A stretch of DNA of 64,000 nt, taken from Corynebacterium minutissimum (GTDB lineage Bacteria > Actinomycetota > Actinomycetes > Mycobacteriales > Mycobacteriaceae). The stretch covers positions 124,001 through 188,000 of the forward strand of contig NZ_LAYQ01000016.1 in the NCBI RefSeq assembly GCF_000988205.1, read 5' to 3'. The position numbers and the translations under genes are program-made. Each line of letters starts with the position of its first letter. The stretch's first letter is position 1. Positions 26,177 through 36,181 of the stretch are shown piece after piece. Under the pieces are notes generated by a model that saw nothing but the letters and a program-made list of their open reading frames with translations, was not told the origin of the DNA and did no database searches.

Positions 26177-27037
26177 TTAACCCAACTCCGTGTTTTCCGC
26201 AGCGCGACGGCTGCGAGTCATCTTCGCGCGTGCAGCCAATTGGTCTGCGTCGGGATAGTCCACGCCAACCAGGCTCAGCCCCGCGGCCGGGGCGAGGGGA
26301 ATCTGGGAGGACCTGCTGGTTTCCTGAAGCATCTGGGCCGCGAACTCCACATCGCGGGAACCTTCGCCCACTCGCAGGCAGCATCCCACGAGGCAGCGCA
26401 CCATGGACCAACAGAAGGCATCGGCGCTAACGTGTGCCTCATAAAGCTTCGGTTCTGCGGGCGTCGACACGTCCTGCCACTCGAAGGCGAGCAACTCGCG
26501 GATGGTAGTGGCGTGCGGCTTGGCCTTGCAGAAGGCCACGAAATCGTTGAGACCCACCAACTGGTCGGCGGCGGCCTGCATCAGCTCTAGGTCCACCGGC
26601 TTGAGCCACGTGGCAGTGTCCCGAGCTCGGGTCGGCAGCGCGCCGCGCGGATGAGTGGTGATGCGGTAGACGTAATGGCGGCGCAGGGCGGAAAAACGTG
26701 CGTCGAAATCGTGCGACACCTCGGTGCAGGCGTGCACGCGGACGTCGACCGGCAGCAGCTTGGCCAAGCGCCGGACCAGTTTGGCGGGATCGCCATCGAT
26801 GCTGCGCTGACTTAGTGCGGCGCGAGTGGTGTCGAAGTGCGCGACCTGGTCGCTGGCATGCACGCCCGCGTCGGTGCGCCCAGCCACCGTGAGCTCCACC
26901 GGGTGGCGCAAAACCATGGCCAGCTTCTCCTCGATGGTCTGCTGTACCGTGCGAAGGCCGTCCTTCTGCCGGGCCCACCCGTGGAAGTCAGTGCCGTCAT
27001 AGGCCAAGTCCAATCGCAGACGAACGCTTTCACTCAT
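26177..27037 (-). CDS. truA: tRNA pseudouridine synthase A
   Basis: 286 residues. The opening RLRLDLAYDGTDFHGWARQ and catalytic VAGRTDAGVHASDQVAHF (nucleophilic Asp) are diagnostic. It converts U38-40 of the anticodon stem of many tRNAs to pseudouridine. It follows rplQ on the same strand, the usual actinobacterial arrangement, but a terminator and an inverted repeat lie between them. Confidence 0.95.
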   Translation of the reverse strand: MSESVRLRLDLAYDGTDFHGWARQKDGLRTVQQTIEEKLAMVLRHPVELTVAGRTDAGVHASDQVAHFDTTRAALSQRSIDGDPAKLVRRLAKLLPVDVRVHACTEVSHDFDARFSALRRHYVYRITTHPRGALPTRARDTATWLKPVDLELMQAAADQLVGLNDFVAFCKAKPHATTIRELLAFEWQDVSTPAEPKLYEAHVSADAFCWSMVRCLVGCCLRVGEGSRDVEFAAQMLQETSRSSQIPLAPAAGLSLVGVDYPDADQLAARAKMTRSRRAAENTELG

Positions 27038-27089
27038 GGGGGTTGATGATACCGTGCGCTCGACGTGCCGTGGGGACTGCGTCCGTGGT

Positions 27090-27149
27090 CCGTTTTAACA
27101 AATAGTGGCCTGAAAAGTGGAATTTTTGGACCCTTATTTGTTAAAACGG
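27090..27149. repeat. 15-bp perfect inverted repeat in the rplQ-truA gap
   Basis: CCGTTTTAACAAATA at 27090-27104 and its exact complement at 27135-27149 flank 30 bases containing GAAAAGTGGAATTTTTGGA. The element is A+T-rich in a G+C-rich region and looks like a small dispersed palindromic repeat. It could also form the end or start of the truA transcript. Confidence 0.55.
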
Positions 27150-27200
27150 TACACCCCCAACACGGCTCCCCTCTCTGCGCGTGGCCCGTAGAAAACGACA

Positions 27201-27238
27201 AAGGCCCGCACCCCACCACAGTGGTGAGCGCGGGCCTT
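27201..27238 (-). terminator. Terminator of the alpha operon after rplQ
   Basis: AAGGCCCGC pairs with GCGGGCCTT, with a nested CCACCA/TGGTG stem. On the minus strand TTTGTCGTTTTC follows. It begins 19 bases after the rplQ stop. Confidence 0.85.
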
Positions 27239-27256
27239 GCCTAGACCTCAGAAGAA

Positions 27257-27757
27257 TTACTTCTCCTCGGTGGTCTCCTCAGCCTCAGCCTCAGCCTCGG
27301 TAGCCTCAGCGGACTCAGCCTCAGCCTCTTCAGCCTTAGCTTCCTCAGCCTGCTTGGAAGCAGCAGCGCGGGTAGCGCGGTTAGCCTCAGAGGTCACGGT
27401 CTCCTCGAGAACGAGGGAGATCTGGGACATCGGGGCGTTGTCGCCGGAGCGGTTGTCCAGCTTGATGATGCGGGTGTAGCCACCCTCACGGTTCTCAAAC
27501 TTCGGTGCCAGCTCGTCGAAGAGGTAGGCAACAACATCCTTGTGCGGGATGAGCTTGAGAACTGCGCGACGGTCAGCAACGGTGCCGGCCTTCGCCTTGG
27601 TGATGATCTTCTCGGCGTAAGGACGAAGCAGCTTCGCCTTAGCGTCGGTGGTCTTGATTGCGCCGTGCTCGAACAGGCTCGCTGCCATGTTGCTCAGCAG
27701 GTGCTTCTGCTGGCTGGCGGAGCCGCCGAGACGCGGACCCTTCTTGGGGGTAGGCAT
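27257..27757 (-). CDS. rplQ: 50S ribosomal protein L17
   Basis: 166 residues. [21 protein letters not shown] and [26 protein letters not shown] are canonical L17. The last 45 residues are an Ala/Glu repeat tail, an extension usual in actinobacteria. It assembles in the 50S subunit near the exit tunnel. Last gene of the alpha operon, 79 bases after rpoA. Confidence 0.97.
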   Translation of the reverse strand: MPTPKKGPRLGGSASQQKHLLSNMAASLFEHGAIKTTDAKAKLLRPYAEKIITKAKAGTVADRRAVLKLIPHKDVVAYLFDELAPKFENREGGYTRIIKLDNRSGDNAPMSQISLVLEETVTSEANRATRAAASKQAEEAKAEEAEAESAEATEAEAEAEETTEEK

Positions 27758-27836
27758 TATGTACTCCTCGTGTGCGGATTAATTGAGCGCGCGACGGGGC
27801 GCAAAAAGCCGCGCCGTCACGATTCAGTGGAATTCT

Positions 27837-28847
27837 TTACTCGGAATCGTCGGAAGCCGGGTCCTTGAAGTCGCCGGTCTCTGCGTCGTAGCCTTCGAGC
27901 TGGGTCGGGTCGAAGTCCTCAGGGGTGTCCTTGAGGGCCAAGCCCAGGTTAGCCAGCTTGATCTTTACCTCGTTGATCGACTTCTGACCGAAGTTGCGGA
28001 TATCCAGCAGGTCCGATTCGGTGCACTCAGCGAGCTCACCGACGGTGTGGATCTCCTGGCGCTTCAGGCAGTTGTAGGAGCGGACGGAGAAGTTCAGATC
28101 CTCGATCGGCATGCTGTAGGCGGCGATGTACTCCGTCTCCTGCGGGGACGGGCCAATCTCAATGCCCTCAGCAGCGGTGTTCAGCTCGCGAGCCAGGCCG
28201 AAGAGCTCGACCAGGGTGCCGCCGGCGGAAGCCAGGGCGTCGCGTGCGGAAATCGAGTTCTTAGTCTCGACGTCGATGATCAGCTTGTCAAAGTCAGTGC
28301 GCTGCTCAACACGAGTAGCTTCGACCTTGTAAGAGACCTTCAGCACCGGGGAGTAAATCTGGTCGACCGGAATGCGGCCGATTTCTCCCGAGGTGGCGGC
28401 AGCCGGGACGTAGCCACGGCCGCGCTCGACGACGAGTTCCATCTCCAGCTTGGCGGACTCATTCAGCGATGCGATGTGCAGATCCGAGTTGTGGATCTCC
28501 ACGCCGGCCGGCGGCTGGATATCGCCTGCAGTGACCTCACCCGGGCCTTCCTTGCTCAGGTACATGACCACCGGCTCGTCGGAGTCGGAAGACAGAACCA
28601 GACCCTTGACGTTAAGGATGATTTCGGAAACGTCTTCCTTCACACCATTGATGGTGGTGAACTCGTGGAGCACACCGTCAATCTTGATGGAGGTTACTGC
28701 CGCGCCCGGGATGGACGAAAGCAGCGTGCGACGAAGCGAGTTACCGAGGGTGTAACCGAAGCCCGGCTCGAGCGGCTCGATAACGAACTTAGAGCGAGAC
28801 GAGTCGATGAATTCCTCGGTGAGCTGAGGACGCTGGGAAATAAGCAT
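27837..28847 (-). CDS. rpoA: DNA-directed RNA polymerase alpha subunit
   Basis: 336 residues. The N-terminal dimerisation domain starts [20 protein letters not shown] and holds [20 protein letters not shown]. After the linker, the C-terminal domain carries [20 protein letters not shown] with the helix that binds UP elements and activators. It scaffolds RNA polymerase assembly. AAGGAG precedes ATG 28847. Confidence 0.98.
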   Translation of the reverse strand: MLISQRPQLTEEFIDSSRSKFVIEPLEPGFGYTLGNSLRRTLLSSIPGAAVTSIKIDGVLHEFTTINGVKEDVSEIILNVKGLVLSSDSDEPVVMYLSKEGPGEVTAGDIQPPAGVEIHNSDLHIASLNESAKLEMELVVERGRGYVPAAATSGEIGRIPVDQIYSPVLKVSYKVEATRVEQRTDFDKLIIDVETKNSISARDALASAGGTLVELFGLARELNTAAEGIEIGPSPQETEYIAAYSMPIEDLNFSVRSYNCLKRQEIHTVGELAECTESDLLDIRNFGQKSINEVKIKLANLGLALKDTPEDFDPTQLEGYDAETGDFKDPASDDSE

Positions 28848-28916
28848 GGAGTTTCTCCTTGTCGGCGCCCGCTATTTGACGCCGGTAGAAGGGGTAAAGA
28901 TGAAAGTGTCGAAGGA

Positions 28917-29522
28917 TTACTTCGAGTAAAGCTCGACGATGAGCTGCTCTTGCAGCGGAACGTCGATCTGAGCGCGCTCGGGCAGCTGGTGCACGAGGAT
29001 GCGCAAGGTGTCCGGAACGACCTGCAGCCACGCCGGAACGTTGGCGTCAACCAGGCGGTCCTGAGCCTCTTCGAACCATTCCATCTTCTGGGAACGCTCA
29101 CGAACATCGATGATGTCGTACTGCGTAACGCGGAAGGAAGGAACGTTGATCTTCTTGCCGTTCACGGTGAAGTGACCGTGGGAGACAAGCTGGCGAGCCT
29201 GGCGGCGGGTGTTGGCCAGACCTGCGCGGTAGATCACGTTGTCGAGACGGGACTCGAGCAGAACGACGAGGTTGTCACCGGTCTTGCCCGGAAGGCGGTT
29301 AGCCTCGGCGTAGTAGCGGCGGAACTGACGCTCCAGCACACCGTAGGTGTACTTGGCCTTCTGCTTCTCCTGGAGCTGCAGCAGGTACTCAGATTCCTTG
29401 ATGCGGTTGCGGCCAGCCTGTCCCGGAGGGTACGGGCGACGCTCAAATGCCATGTCGCCGCCGACCAGGTCGACGCGCAGACGGCGGGATACGCGGGTAG
29501 CGGGGCCAGTATAACGAGCCAT
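28917..29522 (-). CDS. rpsD: 30S ribosomal protein S4
   Basis: 201 residues. The S4 RNA-binding fold is seen in LESRLDNVIYRAGLANTRRQ and ARQLVSHGHFTVNGKKINVPS. It is a primary 16S rRNA binder and translational regulator in many bacteria. The Cys-rich zinc site of some S4 paralogues is absent, so this is the C-minus form. It is followed by rpoA with a 69-base gap. Confidence 0.97.
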   Translation of the reverse strand: MARYTGPATRVSRRLRVDLVGGDMAFERRPYPPGQAGRNRIKESEYLLQLQEKQKAKYTYGVLERQFRRYYAEANRLPGKTGDNLVVLLESRLDNVIYRAGLANTRRQARQLVSHGHFTVNGKKINVPSFRVTQYDIIDVRERSQKMEWFEEAQDRLVDANVPAWLQVVPDTLRILVHQLPERAQIDVPLQEQLIVELYSK

Positions 29523-29543
29523 TTTCTTACCTCTTCCTTTCCC

Positions 29544-29948
29544 TTAAACCTTGCGGCGCTTGGTCGGACGGCAGCCGTTGTGCGGCTGTGGGGTGGCATC
29601 CGTGATCGAGGAAACCTCGAGGCCTGCAGCCTGCAGGGACCGGATGGCGGTCTCGCGGCCGGAGCCCGGACCCTTGACGAAAACGTCAACCTTCTTCATA
29701 CCGTGGTCCATGGCCTTGCGGGCCGCGTTCTCAGCAGCCATCTGCGCTGCGAACGGGGTGGACTTACGGGAACCCTTGAAGCCGACGTGGCCGGAGGATG
29801 CCCAGGAGATGACAGCACCGTGCGGGTCCGTGATGGACACGATGGTGTTGTTGAAGGTGGACTTGATGTATGCGTGGCCAGCGGCCACGTTCTTCTTTAC
29901 GACGCGACGACCACCACGGCGCGCGCCGGAACGAGTCTTGGGTGGCAT
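29544..29948 (-). CDS. rpsK: 30S ribosomal protein S11
   Basis: 134 residues. [20 protein letters not shown] and the C-terminal [18 protein letters not shown] are canonical. It sits on the platform of the 30S subunit near the mRNA exit. It starts 3 bases after the rpsM stop. Confidence 0.97.
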   Translation of the reverse strand: MPPKTRSGARRGGRRVVKKNVAAGHAYIKSTFNNTIVSITDPHGAVISWASSGHVGFKGSRKSTPFAAQMAAENAARKAMDHGMKKVDVFVKGPGSGRETAIRSLQAAGLEVSSITDATPQPHNGCRPTKRRKV

Positions 29949-29951
29949 GTT

Positions 29952-30320
29952 TTACTTCTTCTTTCCTGCGATCGTCTTCTTCGGACCCTTGCGCGTACGA
30001 GCGTTGGTCTTGGTGCGCTGACCACGAACGGGCAGACCACGGCGGTGGCGGATGCCCTGGTAGCAACCGATTTCAATCTTGCGACGGATGTCAGCCTGAA
30101 CCTGGCGGCGGAGGTCACCCTCTACCTTCCAGGTAGCTTCAATGACGTCACGCAGCGCCGACAGCTGGTCGTCGTCGAGGTTGTCGGTGCGCAGGTCGGG
30201 AGAAATGCCGGTCTTTTCCAGCAGTTCCTTGGCACGGGAAGGCCCGATGCCGTAGATGTAGGTGAGAGCAACCTCCATGCGCTTGTTGCGCGGGAGGTCA
30301 ACACCAGCTAGACGTGCCAT
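29952..30320 (-). CDS. rpsM: 30S ribosomal protein S13
   Basis: 122 residues. [32 protein letters not shown], and the C-terminal [19 protein letters not shown] tail that reaches the P-site tRNA are all present. First gene of the rpsM-rpsK-rpsD-rpoA-rplQ operon. GAAAGGAC lies 5 bases upstream of ATG 30320. No rpmJ lies between it and infA. Confidence 0.97.
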   Translation of the reverse strand: MARLAGVDLPRNKRMEVALTYIYGIGPSRAKELLEKTGISPDLRTDNLDDDQLSALRDVIEATWKVEGDLRRQVQADIRRKIEIGCYQGIRHRRGLPVRGQRTKTNARTRKGPKKTIAGKKK

Positions 30321-30463
30321 ATGGCTAGTCCTTTCGGGTTGTTACGATGGTTTTCTCCTCATCCGTCCCCCGCCACGCATACGCTTCGCCCCGGGCCGTG
30401 CCGGGGAAACTGTGGGCATGCTTAGCAGCGTGGGCTCAGGCCATCGCAGCCTGAGGTAGAAAA

Positions 30464-30483
30464 GGACGCACCTAGGCGCGTCC
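30464..30483 (-). terminator. Terminator of infA
   Basis: GGACGC and GCGTCC flank a short loop, and the minus strand continues TTTTCT. It lies 24 bases after the infA stop and separates infA from rpsM. Another small dyad (CTCAGG/CCTGAG) follows at 30435-30454. Confidence 0.7.
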
Positions 30484-30507
30484 CGTGGGTGAGGAGGCTT
30501 ACAGTCT

Positions 30508-30726
30508 TTACTTGTAGCGGTAGACGATGCGTCCGCGGGTCAGGTCATAAGGAGACAGCTCCACAACAACGCGATCCTCCGGGAGGATGCGGATGTAGTG
30601 CTGACGCATCTTGCCCGAGATGTGGGCAAGAACCTTGTGCCCGTTGTCGAGCTCGACGCGGAACATTGCGTTGGGCAGGGGTTCGACGATGCGACCCTCA
30701 ACCTCGATTGCGCCTTCCTTAGCCAT
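30508..30726 (-). CDS. infA: Translation initiation factor IF-1
   Basis: 72 residues, a single S1/OB domain: [21 protein letters not shown] and [22 protein letters not shown]. It binds the 30S A site during initiation. It appears to be its own transcription unit, with a terminator on each side. Confidence 0.97.
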   Translation of the reverse strand: MAKEGAIEVEGRIVEPLPNAMFRVELDNGHKVLAHISGKMRQHYIRILPEDRVVVELSPYDLTRGRIVYRYK

Positions 30727-30886
30727 AACCTCTACTTTTCTGATGGAGTTCTTTTCGCCACGCTTGGCGACGCCTCCACCTGCATGTTTGGTGTCTACTG
30801 CCTGGTGTCCTCAGCAGCCAATCCGGCCGCGTACAGACACCAGCACTAAAGCATACGCTGCGAGAACGGGTTTTCCAAATACAGAA

Positions 30887-30915
30887 ACCTCCCGTCGCAC
30901 TAAAGCGCGGGAGGT
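30887..30915 (-). terminator. Terminator of the L,D-transpeptidase gene
   Basis: ACCTCCCG pairs with CGGGAGGT over a 13-base loop, and the minus strand continues TTCTGTATTT. A second dyad (AGCGGTGG/CCACCGCT) lies at 30928-30946, directly after the stop codon. Confidence 0.78.
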
Positions 30916-30952
30916 AAATGGTGTCTAGCGGTGGCTTGCCCACCGCTACGTC

Positions 30953-31771
30953 CTAGTAGATGAAGACCTTGGAGCCCATCGGCACATCATTCCAGTAGCG
31001 CACGGCATCCTGGTGGGTCAGGCGCACGCAGCCATTAGACTGGTAGGCTGGGGAGCCCTCATGGAAGGCGTGGCCGTTGTTCGTGAAGTACATTGCGTAA
31101 GGCATCGGTGCGTTACCGAATTCCCACGAGATCTCGTCCTTCACCTTGCGGTTGATGTAGTACGTGCCGGCCGGGGTCTCCTCCCCCGGCTTACCGGTGG
31201 ACATGCCCTGCGCAACATAGGTGACATTGCCGTTGCCGTCCTGCAGCCAGGTGCGGCGACCGTCGCGGTCCACGCACACACGGGCATCCGCCGGGCACGG
31301 GCCAACATCGAAGCGCTGCGCCTGACGCTCAGCCTCAGCCTTGCGCGCGGCTTCCTCAGCGGCGGCCTTCTCGCGAGCAATCTGCTCAGCGTGGGCGCGC
31401 TCTTCAGCTTCGCGGGCTGCGCGGATCTCCGCGTTCTTCTGCTCGATGAGGCCCGGGAAGACGAGCTCAATAGCGCCATCGATTACTGGGCGAAGAGCAT
31501 CGGCTGCCTGCGGGTTAACATTCTGCAGCGCTTCCAGCATTTGGTTGCGGCTAGCCCACGCGTTCTCACGGGTCTGGCCAGCGAACTCATCAAGCTGGGA
31601 CTGGACGTTGGAGGATAGGGAATCAATAGAGGGGACCGTCTGTGCGTGTGCGGCCGGGGCGACCGAGAGAGTAGCGGTCAGAAGGCCGATTGCGGTGGCT
31701 CGGCGTAGGGAGCGAGCACCAGCGCGGGAGCGAATTTTAGACATGGCAAGAAGTATAAACCTTCCGACCAT
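30953..31771 (-). CDS. Secreted L,D-transpeptidase (YkuD domain)
   Basis: 272 residues. A signal peptide ends near APAAHAQ. A helical region rich in Ala, Glu and Arg (about 105-155) leads to a YkuD catalytic domain with HAFHEGSPAYQSNGCVRLTH carrying the active His and Cys. Such enzymes make 3-3 cross-links in peptidoglycan. A Cys pair (PCPADARVCV) may form a disulfide. AGGA is placed for ATG 31771; ATG 31744 is an alternative with a weaker site. It starts 24 bases after map, so it may be the last gene of secY-adk-map. Confidence 0.87.
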   Translation of the reverse strand: MVGRFILLAMSKIRSRAGARSLRRATAIGLLTATLSVAPAAHAQTVPSIDSLSSNVQSQLDEFAGQTRENAWASRNQMLEALQNVNPQAADALRPVIDGAIELVFPGLIEQKNAEIRAAREAEERAHAEQIAREKAAAEEAARKAEAERQAQRFDVGPCPADARVCVDRDGRRTWLQDGNGNVTYVAQGMSTGKPGEETPAGTYYINRKVKDEISWEFGNAPMPYAMYFTNNGHAFHEGSPAYQSNGCVRLTHQDAVRYWNDVPMGSKVFIY

Positions 31772-31795
31772 GATTTCCTACCCGAAAGACGTGTT

Positions 31796-32590
31796 TTAGT
31801 AGCGCGGGGTCAGGATTCGGGGACCATTCTCCGTCGCCGCGACGGTGTGCTCCCAGTGCGCCGACCACGATCCATCGAGGGTTACCACGGTCCAGTCATC
31901 CTCTAAGACCTCGCTGTCCTCAGTACCCAGGGTCAGCATCGGCTCAATGGCCAACACGGAACCTTCCTGGATGAGGGGACCGCGCCCTGCCTTACCTTCG
32001 TTGGCCAGGTAGGGCTCCTCGTGCATCTCTCGGCCGATGCCGTGGCCGCCGTAGCCATCGACGATAAAGAGAGCGACGCCGAACTTATCCTCGGCGCGGT
32101 AAGTCGCCTGCTCGAGGGCAGCGGAGACGTCGGTCAGCCGGTTGCCCGGAACCATCGCCTTGAGGCCCTCGTGGAGGACCCATTCGGTGGCGTCGCTCAG
32201 CGCCTGCGCTTCGGCGCTGAGCTTGCCGACGCCAAACGTCCACGCACTATCCCCCACCCAGCCGTCGAGGGTGGCACCGCAGTCAATGGAAACCAGGTCC
32301 CCCTCAGCCAGCAGCATTTCCTTGCTGGGGATGCCGTGGACGATGACGTCGTTGACGGAAGCGCAGATGGAACCCGGGAACCCGCCGTAGCCCTTGAAGG
32401 TGGGCACGGCACCGGCATCGCGGATGGTCTGCTCGGCCACCTCATCGAGTTCCAGCGTGCTCACACCCACCGCTGCGGCAGCGCGTACCGCCTGCAGGGC
32501 GCGGCCGACGATCTCGCCGGCCGCCTGCATGGCATCGAGCTCGCCTGGGGTGCGGGCGGGGATGGTTTTAGTGCGTCGTCGAAAAGCCAT
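31796..32590 (-). CDS. map: Methionine aminopeptidase, type I
   Basis: 264 residues with the pita-bread fold metal ligands: [17 protein letters not shown] (two Asp), [12 protein letters not shown] (His) and LAIEPML (Glu), with a final Glu further on. It removes N-terminal methionine from new proteins. It follows adk by 15 bases. Confidence 0.97.
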   Translation of the reverse strand: MAFRRRTKTIPARTPGELDAMQAAGEIVGRALQAVRAAAAVGVSTLELDEVAEQTIRDAGAVPTFKGYGGFPGSICASVNDVIVHGIPSKEMLLAEGDLVSIDCGATLDGWVGDSAWTFGVGKLSAEAQALSDATEWVLHEGLKAMVPGNRLTDVSAALEQATYRAEDKFGVALFIVDGYGGHGIGREMHEEPYLANEGKAGRGPLIQEGSVLAIEPMLTLGTEDSEVLEDDWTVVTLDGSWSAHWEHTVAATENGPRILTPRY

Positions 32591-32605
32591 GGCTTAAAAG
32601 GCAGA

Positions 32606-33151
32606 TTACTTGCCCATGGCCTTCAGGGTGCGCTCGTTGATCTCCTCAACGGAACCCTCAGCCTTCACGGAGATGATGGCATCGCCGTAGTGCTCAATAA
32701 GCGGGAAGGTCTCCTCGCGGTACACGCCCAGGCGGGTGCGGATGGTCTCCTCGGTGTCGTCTGCACGACCGCGGGCGAGCATGCGCTCGACGACGACGTC
32801 CTCGGACACCTCAAAGTTCAACACGCCATCCAGCTTGAGGCCCTTGTCGTCAAGGAGCTTCGCCAGGATGTCGGCCTGCTCCACGGTGCGCGGGAAGCCG
32901 TCGAGGAGGAAACCTTCCTTGGCGTCATCCTGGTTAAGGCGGTCCTCTACCATGCGGGCGGTGACGTCAGTCGGCACCAGCTTGCCGGCATCGATGTAGG
33001 ACTTGGCTTCTACACCAAGCGGGGTGCCCTCACCAATGTTGGCGCGGAAGAGGTCACCGGTGGAGATGTGCGGAACGCCGAGCTTCTCGCTGAGGAGGGC
33101 GGCTTGGGTGCCCTTGCCGGCACCGGGAGGGCCAAGGAGTACGTAACGCAT
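32606..33151 (-). CDS. adk: Adenylate kinase
   Basis: 181 residues, the short-lid form usual in actinobacteria. The P-loop is [11 protein letters not shown] (7-17), followed by STGDLFR and DGFPRT. It interconverts ATP + AMP and 2 ADP. Its ATG shares one base with the secY stop. Confidence 0.97.
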   Translation of the reverse strand: MRYVLLGPPGAGKGTQAALLSEKLGVPHISTGDLFRANIGEGTPLGVEAKSYIDAGKLVPTDVTARMVEDRLNQDDAKEGFLLDGFPRTVEQADILAKLLDDKGLKLDGVLNFEVSEDVVVERMLARGRADDTEETIRTRLGVYREETFPLIEHYGDAIISVKAEGSVEEINERTLKAMGK

Positions 33152-34476
33152 TACTTAAGCAGTCCTTCGTAGTTGGATTGTAGAAGCTGGGACTCGATTT
33201 GCTTGACCGTAGTCAAGGCAACCGAGACCATAATGAGGATGGCGGTACCACCGAAGGCGGAGGTGCCGCTGGCACCTGCAGTGCCCACGCCGAGGTCCAA
33301 GAGGATATTCGGCAGAACAGCGATGAGCGCCAGGTAGATCGAACCGACGAACAGCAGGCGGTTCATCACGAAGCCTAGGTACTCGGCGGTCGGTCGGCCC
33401 GGGCGGATACCCGGGATGAATCCACCATACTTCTTCATGTTGTCGGCTTGTTCCGCAGGGTCGTACTGAACCGATACGTAGAAGTAGGAGAAGAAGATGG
33501 TGAGCACAAAGTAGAGGACGATGTACTGCCAGGAGCTCGGTGCTTGCAGGTGAGCAATGACGTTGCGCTGCCACCAGTTATCGGAGACACCCGGGGAGCC
33601 GGAGTTGACGATCTGGGTGATGAGCACCGGCATGTAGATCAGCGAGGAGGCGAAGATGACCGGGATAACGCCGGCCTGGTTGACCTTGAGCGGCAGGTAG
33701 GTGGAAGAGCCACCGTACTGGCGGCGGCCCACCATGCGCTTGGCGTACTGCACCGGGATACGGCGCTGACCCTGCTCGATGAAGGTAATGCCCGCGACGA
33801 GAACGATGAGGCCCGTGAGAACCATGGCGAAGACCAGACCACCATTGTTCTGGAAGATGTTGACGCCGTCGGTAGGAAGGCGGGTAGCAATACCGGCGAA
33901 AATCAGCAGCGACATGCCGTTGCCGATTCCCTTCTCCGTAATCAGCTCACCCATCCACATCACCAGGATTGCACCAGAAGTCATGGTGATAACGAGCACG
34001 ACGAGGGTGAAGAAGTTGCGGTCCTCCGCCAAGACGCGCACGCCCTGGCCCAGGAGCTGCTCGCGGTCCGCCAAGGCCACGATGCCCGCGGACTGCAGCA
34101 GGGCCAGCGCAAGGGTGAGGTAACGCGTGTATTGCGTCATCTTCGCCTGACCGGACTGACCCTCCTTCTTCAACTGCTCGAAGTGCGGAATAACCACGGT
34201 GAGCAGCTGCACGATAATGGACGCCGTAATGTACGGCATGATGCCGATGGCGAAGATCGACAGCTGCAGCAGCGCACCACCGGAGAACAGGTTGATCACC
34301 GAGTACAGGTTTCCGGACTCCTCCGTAAGGTCACGAAGGCGACCGGCGATGGTGGCGTAATCAACGCCCGGCGACGGGATCTGCGCGCCAACGCGGTAGA
34401 GAATAATCATCACGAGCGTGAAGATGATTTTCTTCCGCAGGTCGGCATCTTTGAAAGCCTGCAAAATGGCGGACAC
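33151..34476 (-). CDS. secY: Protein translocase subunit SecY
   Basis: 441 residues with ten hydrophobic helices. Recognisable parts are the N-terminal [10 protein letters not shown], the plug region around [19 protein letters not shown] and the cytoplasmic loop [20 protein letters not shown] sequence. It forms the Sec channel. First gene of the secY-adk-map group, separated from the rest of the spc operon (rplO) by the methyltransferase pair and a repeat region. Confidence 0.97.
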   Translation of the reverse strand: MSAILQAFKDADLRKKIIFTLVMIILYRVGAQIPSPGVDYATIAGRLRDLTEESGNLYSVINLFSGGALLQLSIFAIGIMPYITASIIVQLLTVVIPHFEQLKKEGQSGQAKMTQYTRYLTLALALLQSAGIVALADREQLLGQGVRVLAEDRNFFTLVVLVITMTSGAILVMWMGELITEKGIGNGMSLLIFAGIATRLPTDGVNIFQNNGGLVFAMVLTGLIVLVAGITFIEQGQRRIPVQYAKRMVGRRQYGGSSTYLPLKVNQAGVIPVIFASSLIYMPVLITQIVNSGSPGVSDNWWQRNVIAHLQAPSSWQYIVLYFVLTIFFSYFYVSVQYDPAEQADNMKKYGGFIPGIRPGRPTAEYLGFVMNRLLFVGSIYLALIAVLPNILLDLGVGTAGASGTSAFGGTAILIMVSVALTTVKQIESQLLQSNYEGLLK

Positions 34477-34857
34477 TACTCAATCCTCCTGGCCTACCGC
34501 GCTTGCTGTGCGGTTCGAATTCGCCGCGCACGGGGGTGGATCTCATCTGTTCCCAAAAGTTAAGAACCTTCTTAAGGTCCTTCATAGGAACGCTTGGACA
34601 GTTTTGACCCCATTACCCTACCAGCCCCGCCCCCTTTCGCCACATTGGCCCCGCGAAAACCAGGCTTATCCTTCTCGGATTAGTTTCCCCCTTAGCGCCA
34701 TCGACGCATGAGGCCTACCATGGACCGCGTTGCCCTAAGGCAATGTCCTTACAACATTTCTACGTCTTTTCGACCTCTCAAGCGGCGCCCCGGGGCGCCA
34801 CAGAGTATGGCCGTCTTCTATCTGCCTAACCTTAATCCGAAAGTAGTATGTAGTTTT
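34477..34857. promoter_or_regulatory. Divergent promoter region secY / fatty-acid methyltransferase
   Basis: 381 bases without a gene. On the plus strand TAGTAT at 34844-34849 stands 8 bases before ATG 34858, which suggests a -10 box and a leaderless transcript; no clear -35 is seen. The open frame that continues upstream of 34858 on the plus strand looks non-coding. The secY promoter should lie near 34560-34620. Confidence 0.5.
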
Positions 34858-36165
34858 ATGAGTAAGCGATTCTCCCCAATGACCGTGGCTGAGATCATCG
34901 ATACCTTCGTTCCCAGCCCCAACCCCTTCCGCTGGGAAGCTTTCGACGGTTCCGCAACCGGCCCAGCCGACGCGCAGTTCACCGTCAGAATCAATAACCT
35001 GCAGGGCCTGGCCTACATCGCCACACACCCGGGCGATGTAGGCTTCGCCCGCGCCTACGTCACCGACGGAATCACCGTCGAGGGGGAACACCCGGCGCAC
35101 CCCTACGGCATCTTCGACGCGCTGCACGCAATGTATGACACGTTCTCCCGCCCAGACGCGAAAACCCTTGCTCGCGTCGCGCGTTCCTTGGCTTCGATGG
35201 GTGCTTTTCAAATCCAGCCGGTCCCGGATGTCGAGCGTGCCTCGTGGCTGCGCCGCAAGCTCCACGAGGGTCTATCCAAACACTCCAAGGAGCGCGACGC
35301 GGAAGTCATCTCCGATCACTATGACGTGGGCAACGACTTTTACGAGCTCTTCCTCGGCGACTCGATGACGTACACCTGCGCCTACTACCCCTCCCCTGAC
35401 GCCACGCTCGACGAGGCCCAGGAAAACAAGTACCGCCTCATCTTCGACAAGCTGCGGCTCAAGGAAGGCGACCGCCACTTGGACGTCGGCTGCGGCTGGG
35501 GCGGCATGGTGCGCTACGCGGCCAAGCGCGGCGTGAAGTCCTTGGGAGTCACCCTCTCCAAGGAACAGGCAGAGTGGGGCCAGGCCAAGATCAAGGAGGA
35601 GGGCCTAGAAGATCTCGCGGAGATCCGCTTCCTGGATTACCGCGACGTCACCGAGGAAGGCTTCGACGCCATCTCCGCCATCGGGTTGCTCGAGCACATC
35701 GGAGTCAAGAACTACCCGGACTTCTTCAGCTTCCTCCACGGCAAGCTCAAGCCGGGCGGCCTCATGCTCAACCACTGCATCACCTACCCGGATAACCACA
35801 AGACGCCGAAGGGCGGGTTCATCGACCGCTACATCTTCCCCGATGGCGAGCTCTCCGGCTCCGGCACCATTACCAAGTGCATGCAGGATGCCGGTTTCGA
35901 AGTCGTCCACACGGAATCCCTCCGCTTCGACTACATGCGCACGCTGCATGATTGGTGCGAAAACCTCAAGGAGAACTGGGAGGAGGCCTGCTCGCTAGTG
36001 GGCCTTCCCACTGCCCGCCTGTGGGCCATCTACATGGCCGGCTCCGAGTGGGGCTTCGAGCACAACATCATCAACCTGTACCACTTCTTGGGCGTCAAAC
36101 TGGGCGATGCTGGCTCCCGCGCCGGCGTGCCCGAGCGCCGCTGGTGGGAAGATTCGCGCTTCTAA
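34858..36165 (+). CDS. SAM-dependent fatty acid methyltransferase (TmsB/BfaB-like, CFA synthase family)
   Basis: 435 residues. An N-terminal helical region leads to a cyclopropane-synthase-type core: DHYDVGNDFYELFLGDSMTYTCAY, SAM motif LDVGCGWGGMVRYAA, and IGLLEHIG. The gene pairs with an FAD-binding reductase, as in tmsAB/bfaAB operons. There, the methyltransferase adds a methylene at C10 of oleoyl phospholipid and the reductase saturates it to 10-methylstearate (tuberculostearate). ATG 34858 has no ribosome binding site but a -10 box right upstream, so leaderless translation is likely. A plain cyclopropane synthase is the alternative. Confidence 0.82.
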   Translation: MSKRFSPMTVAEIIDTFVPSPNPFRWEAFDGSATGPADAQFTVRINNLQGLAYIATHPGDVGFARAYVTDGITVEGEHPAHPYGIFDALHAMYDTFSRPDAKTLARVARSLASMGAFQIQPVPDVERASWLRRKLHEGLSKHSKERDAEVISDHYDVGNDFYELFLGDSMTYTCAYYPSPDATLDEAQENKYRLIFDKLRLKEGDRHLDVGCGWGGMVRYAAKRGVKSLGVTLSKEQAEWGQAKIKEEGLEDLAEIRFLDYRDVTEEGFDAISAIGLLEHIGVKNYPDFFSFLHGKLKPGGLMLNHCITYPDNHKTPKGGFIDRYIFPDGELSGSGTITKCMQDAGFEVVHTESLRFDYMRTLHDWCENLKENWEEACSLVGLPTARLWAIYMAGSEWGFEHNIINLYHFLGVKLGDAGSRAGVPERRWWEDSRF

Positions 36166-36181
36166 ATCTTGAAGGAGTTCT

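Noticed and set aside
27257..27400. Ala/Glu-rich tail of L17 as an anomaly
   Set aside because: Such C-terminal extensions are usual for actinobacterial L17.
27783..30311. An 842-codon open frame on the plus strand
   Set aside because: It lies antisense to rpoA, rpsD, rpsK and rpsM, which are unmistakable; long antisense frames are common in G+C-rich genes with strong codon bias.
30321..30507. Expected rpmJ (L36) between infA and rpsM
   Set aside because: No L36-like sequence on either strand; the gap holds only a terminator and promoter region, as the gene lies elsewhere in corynebacteria.
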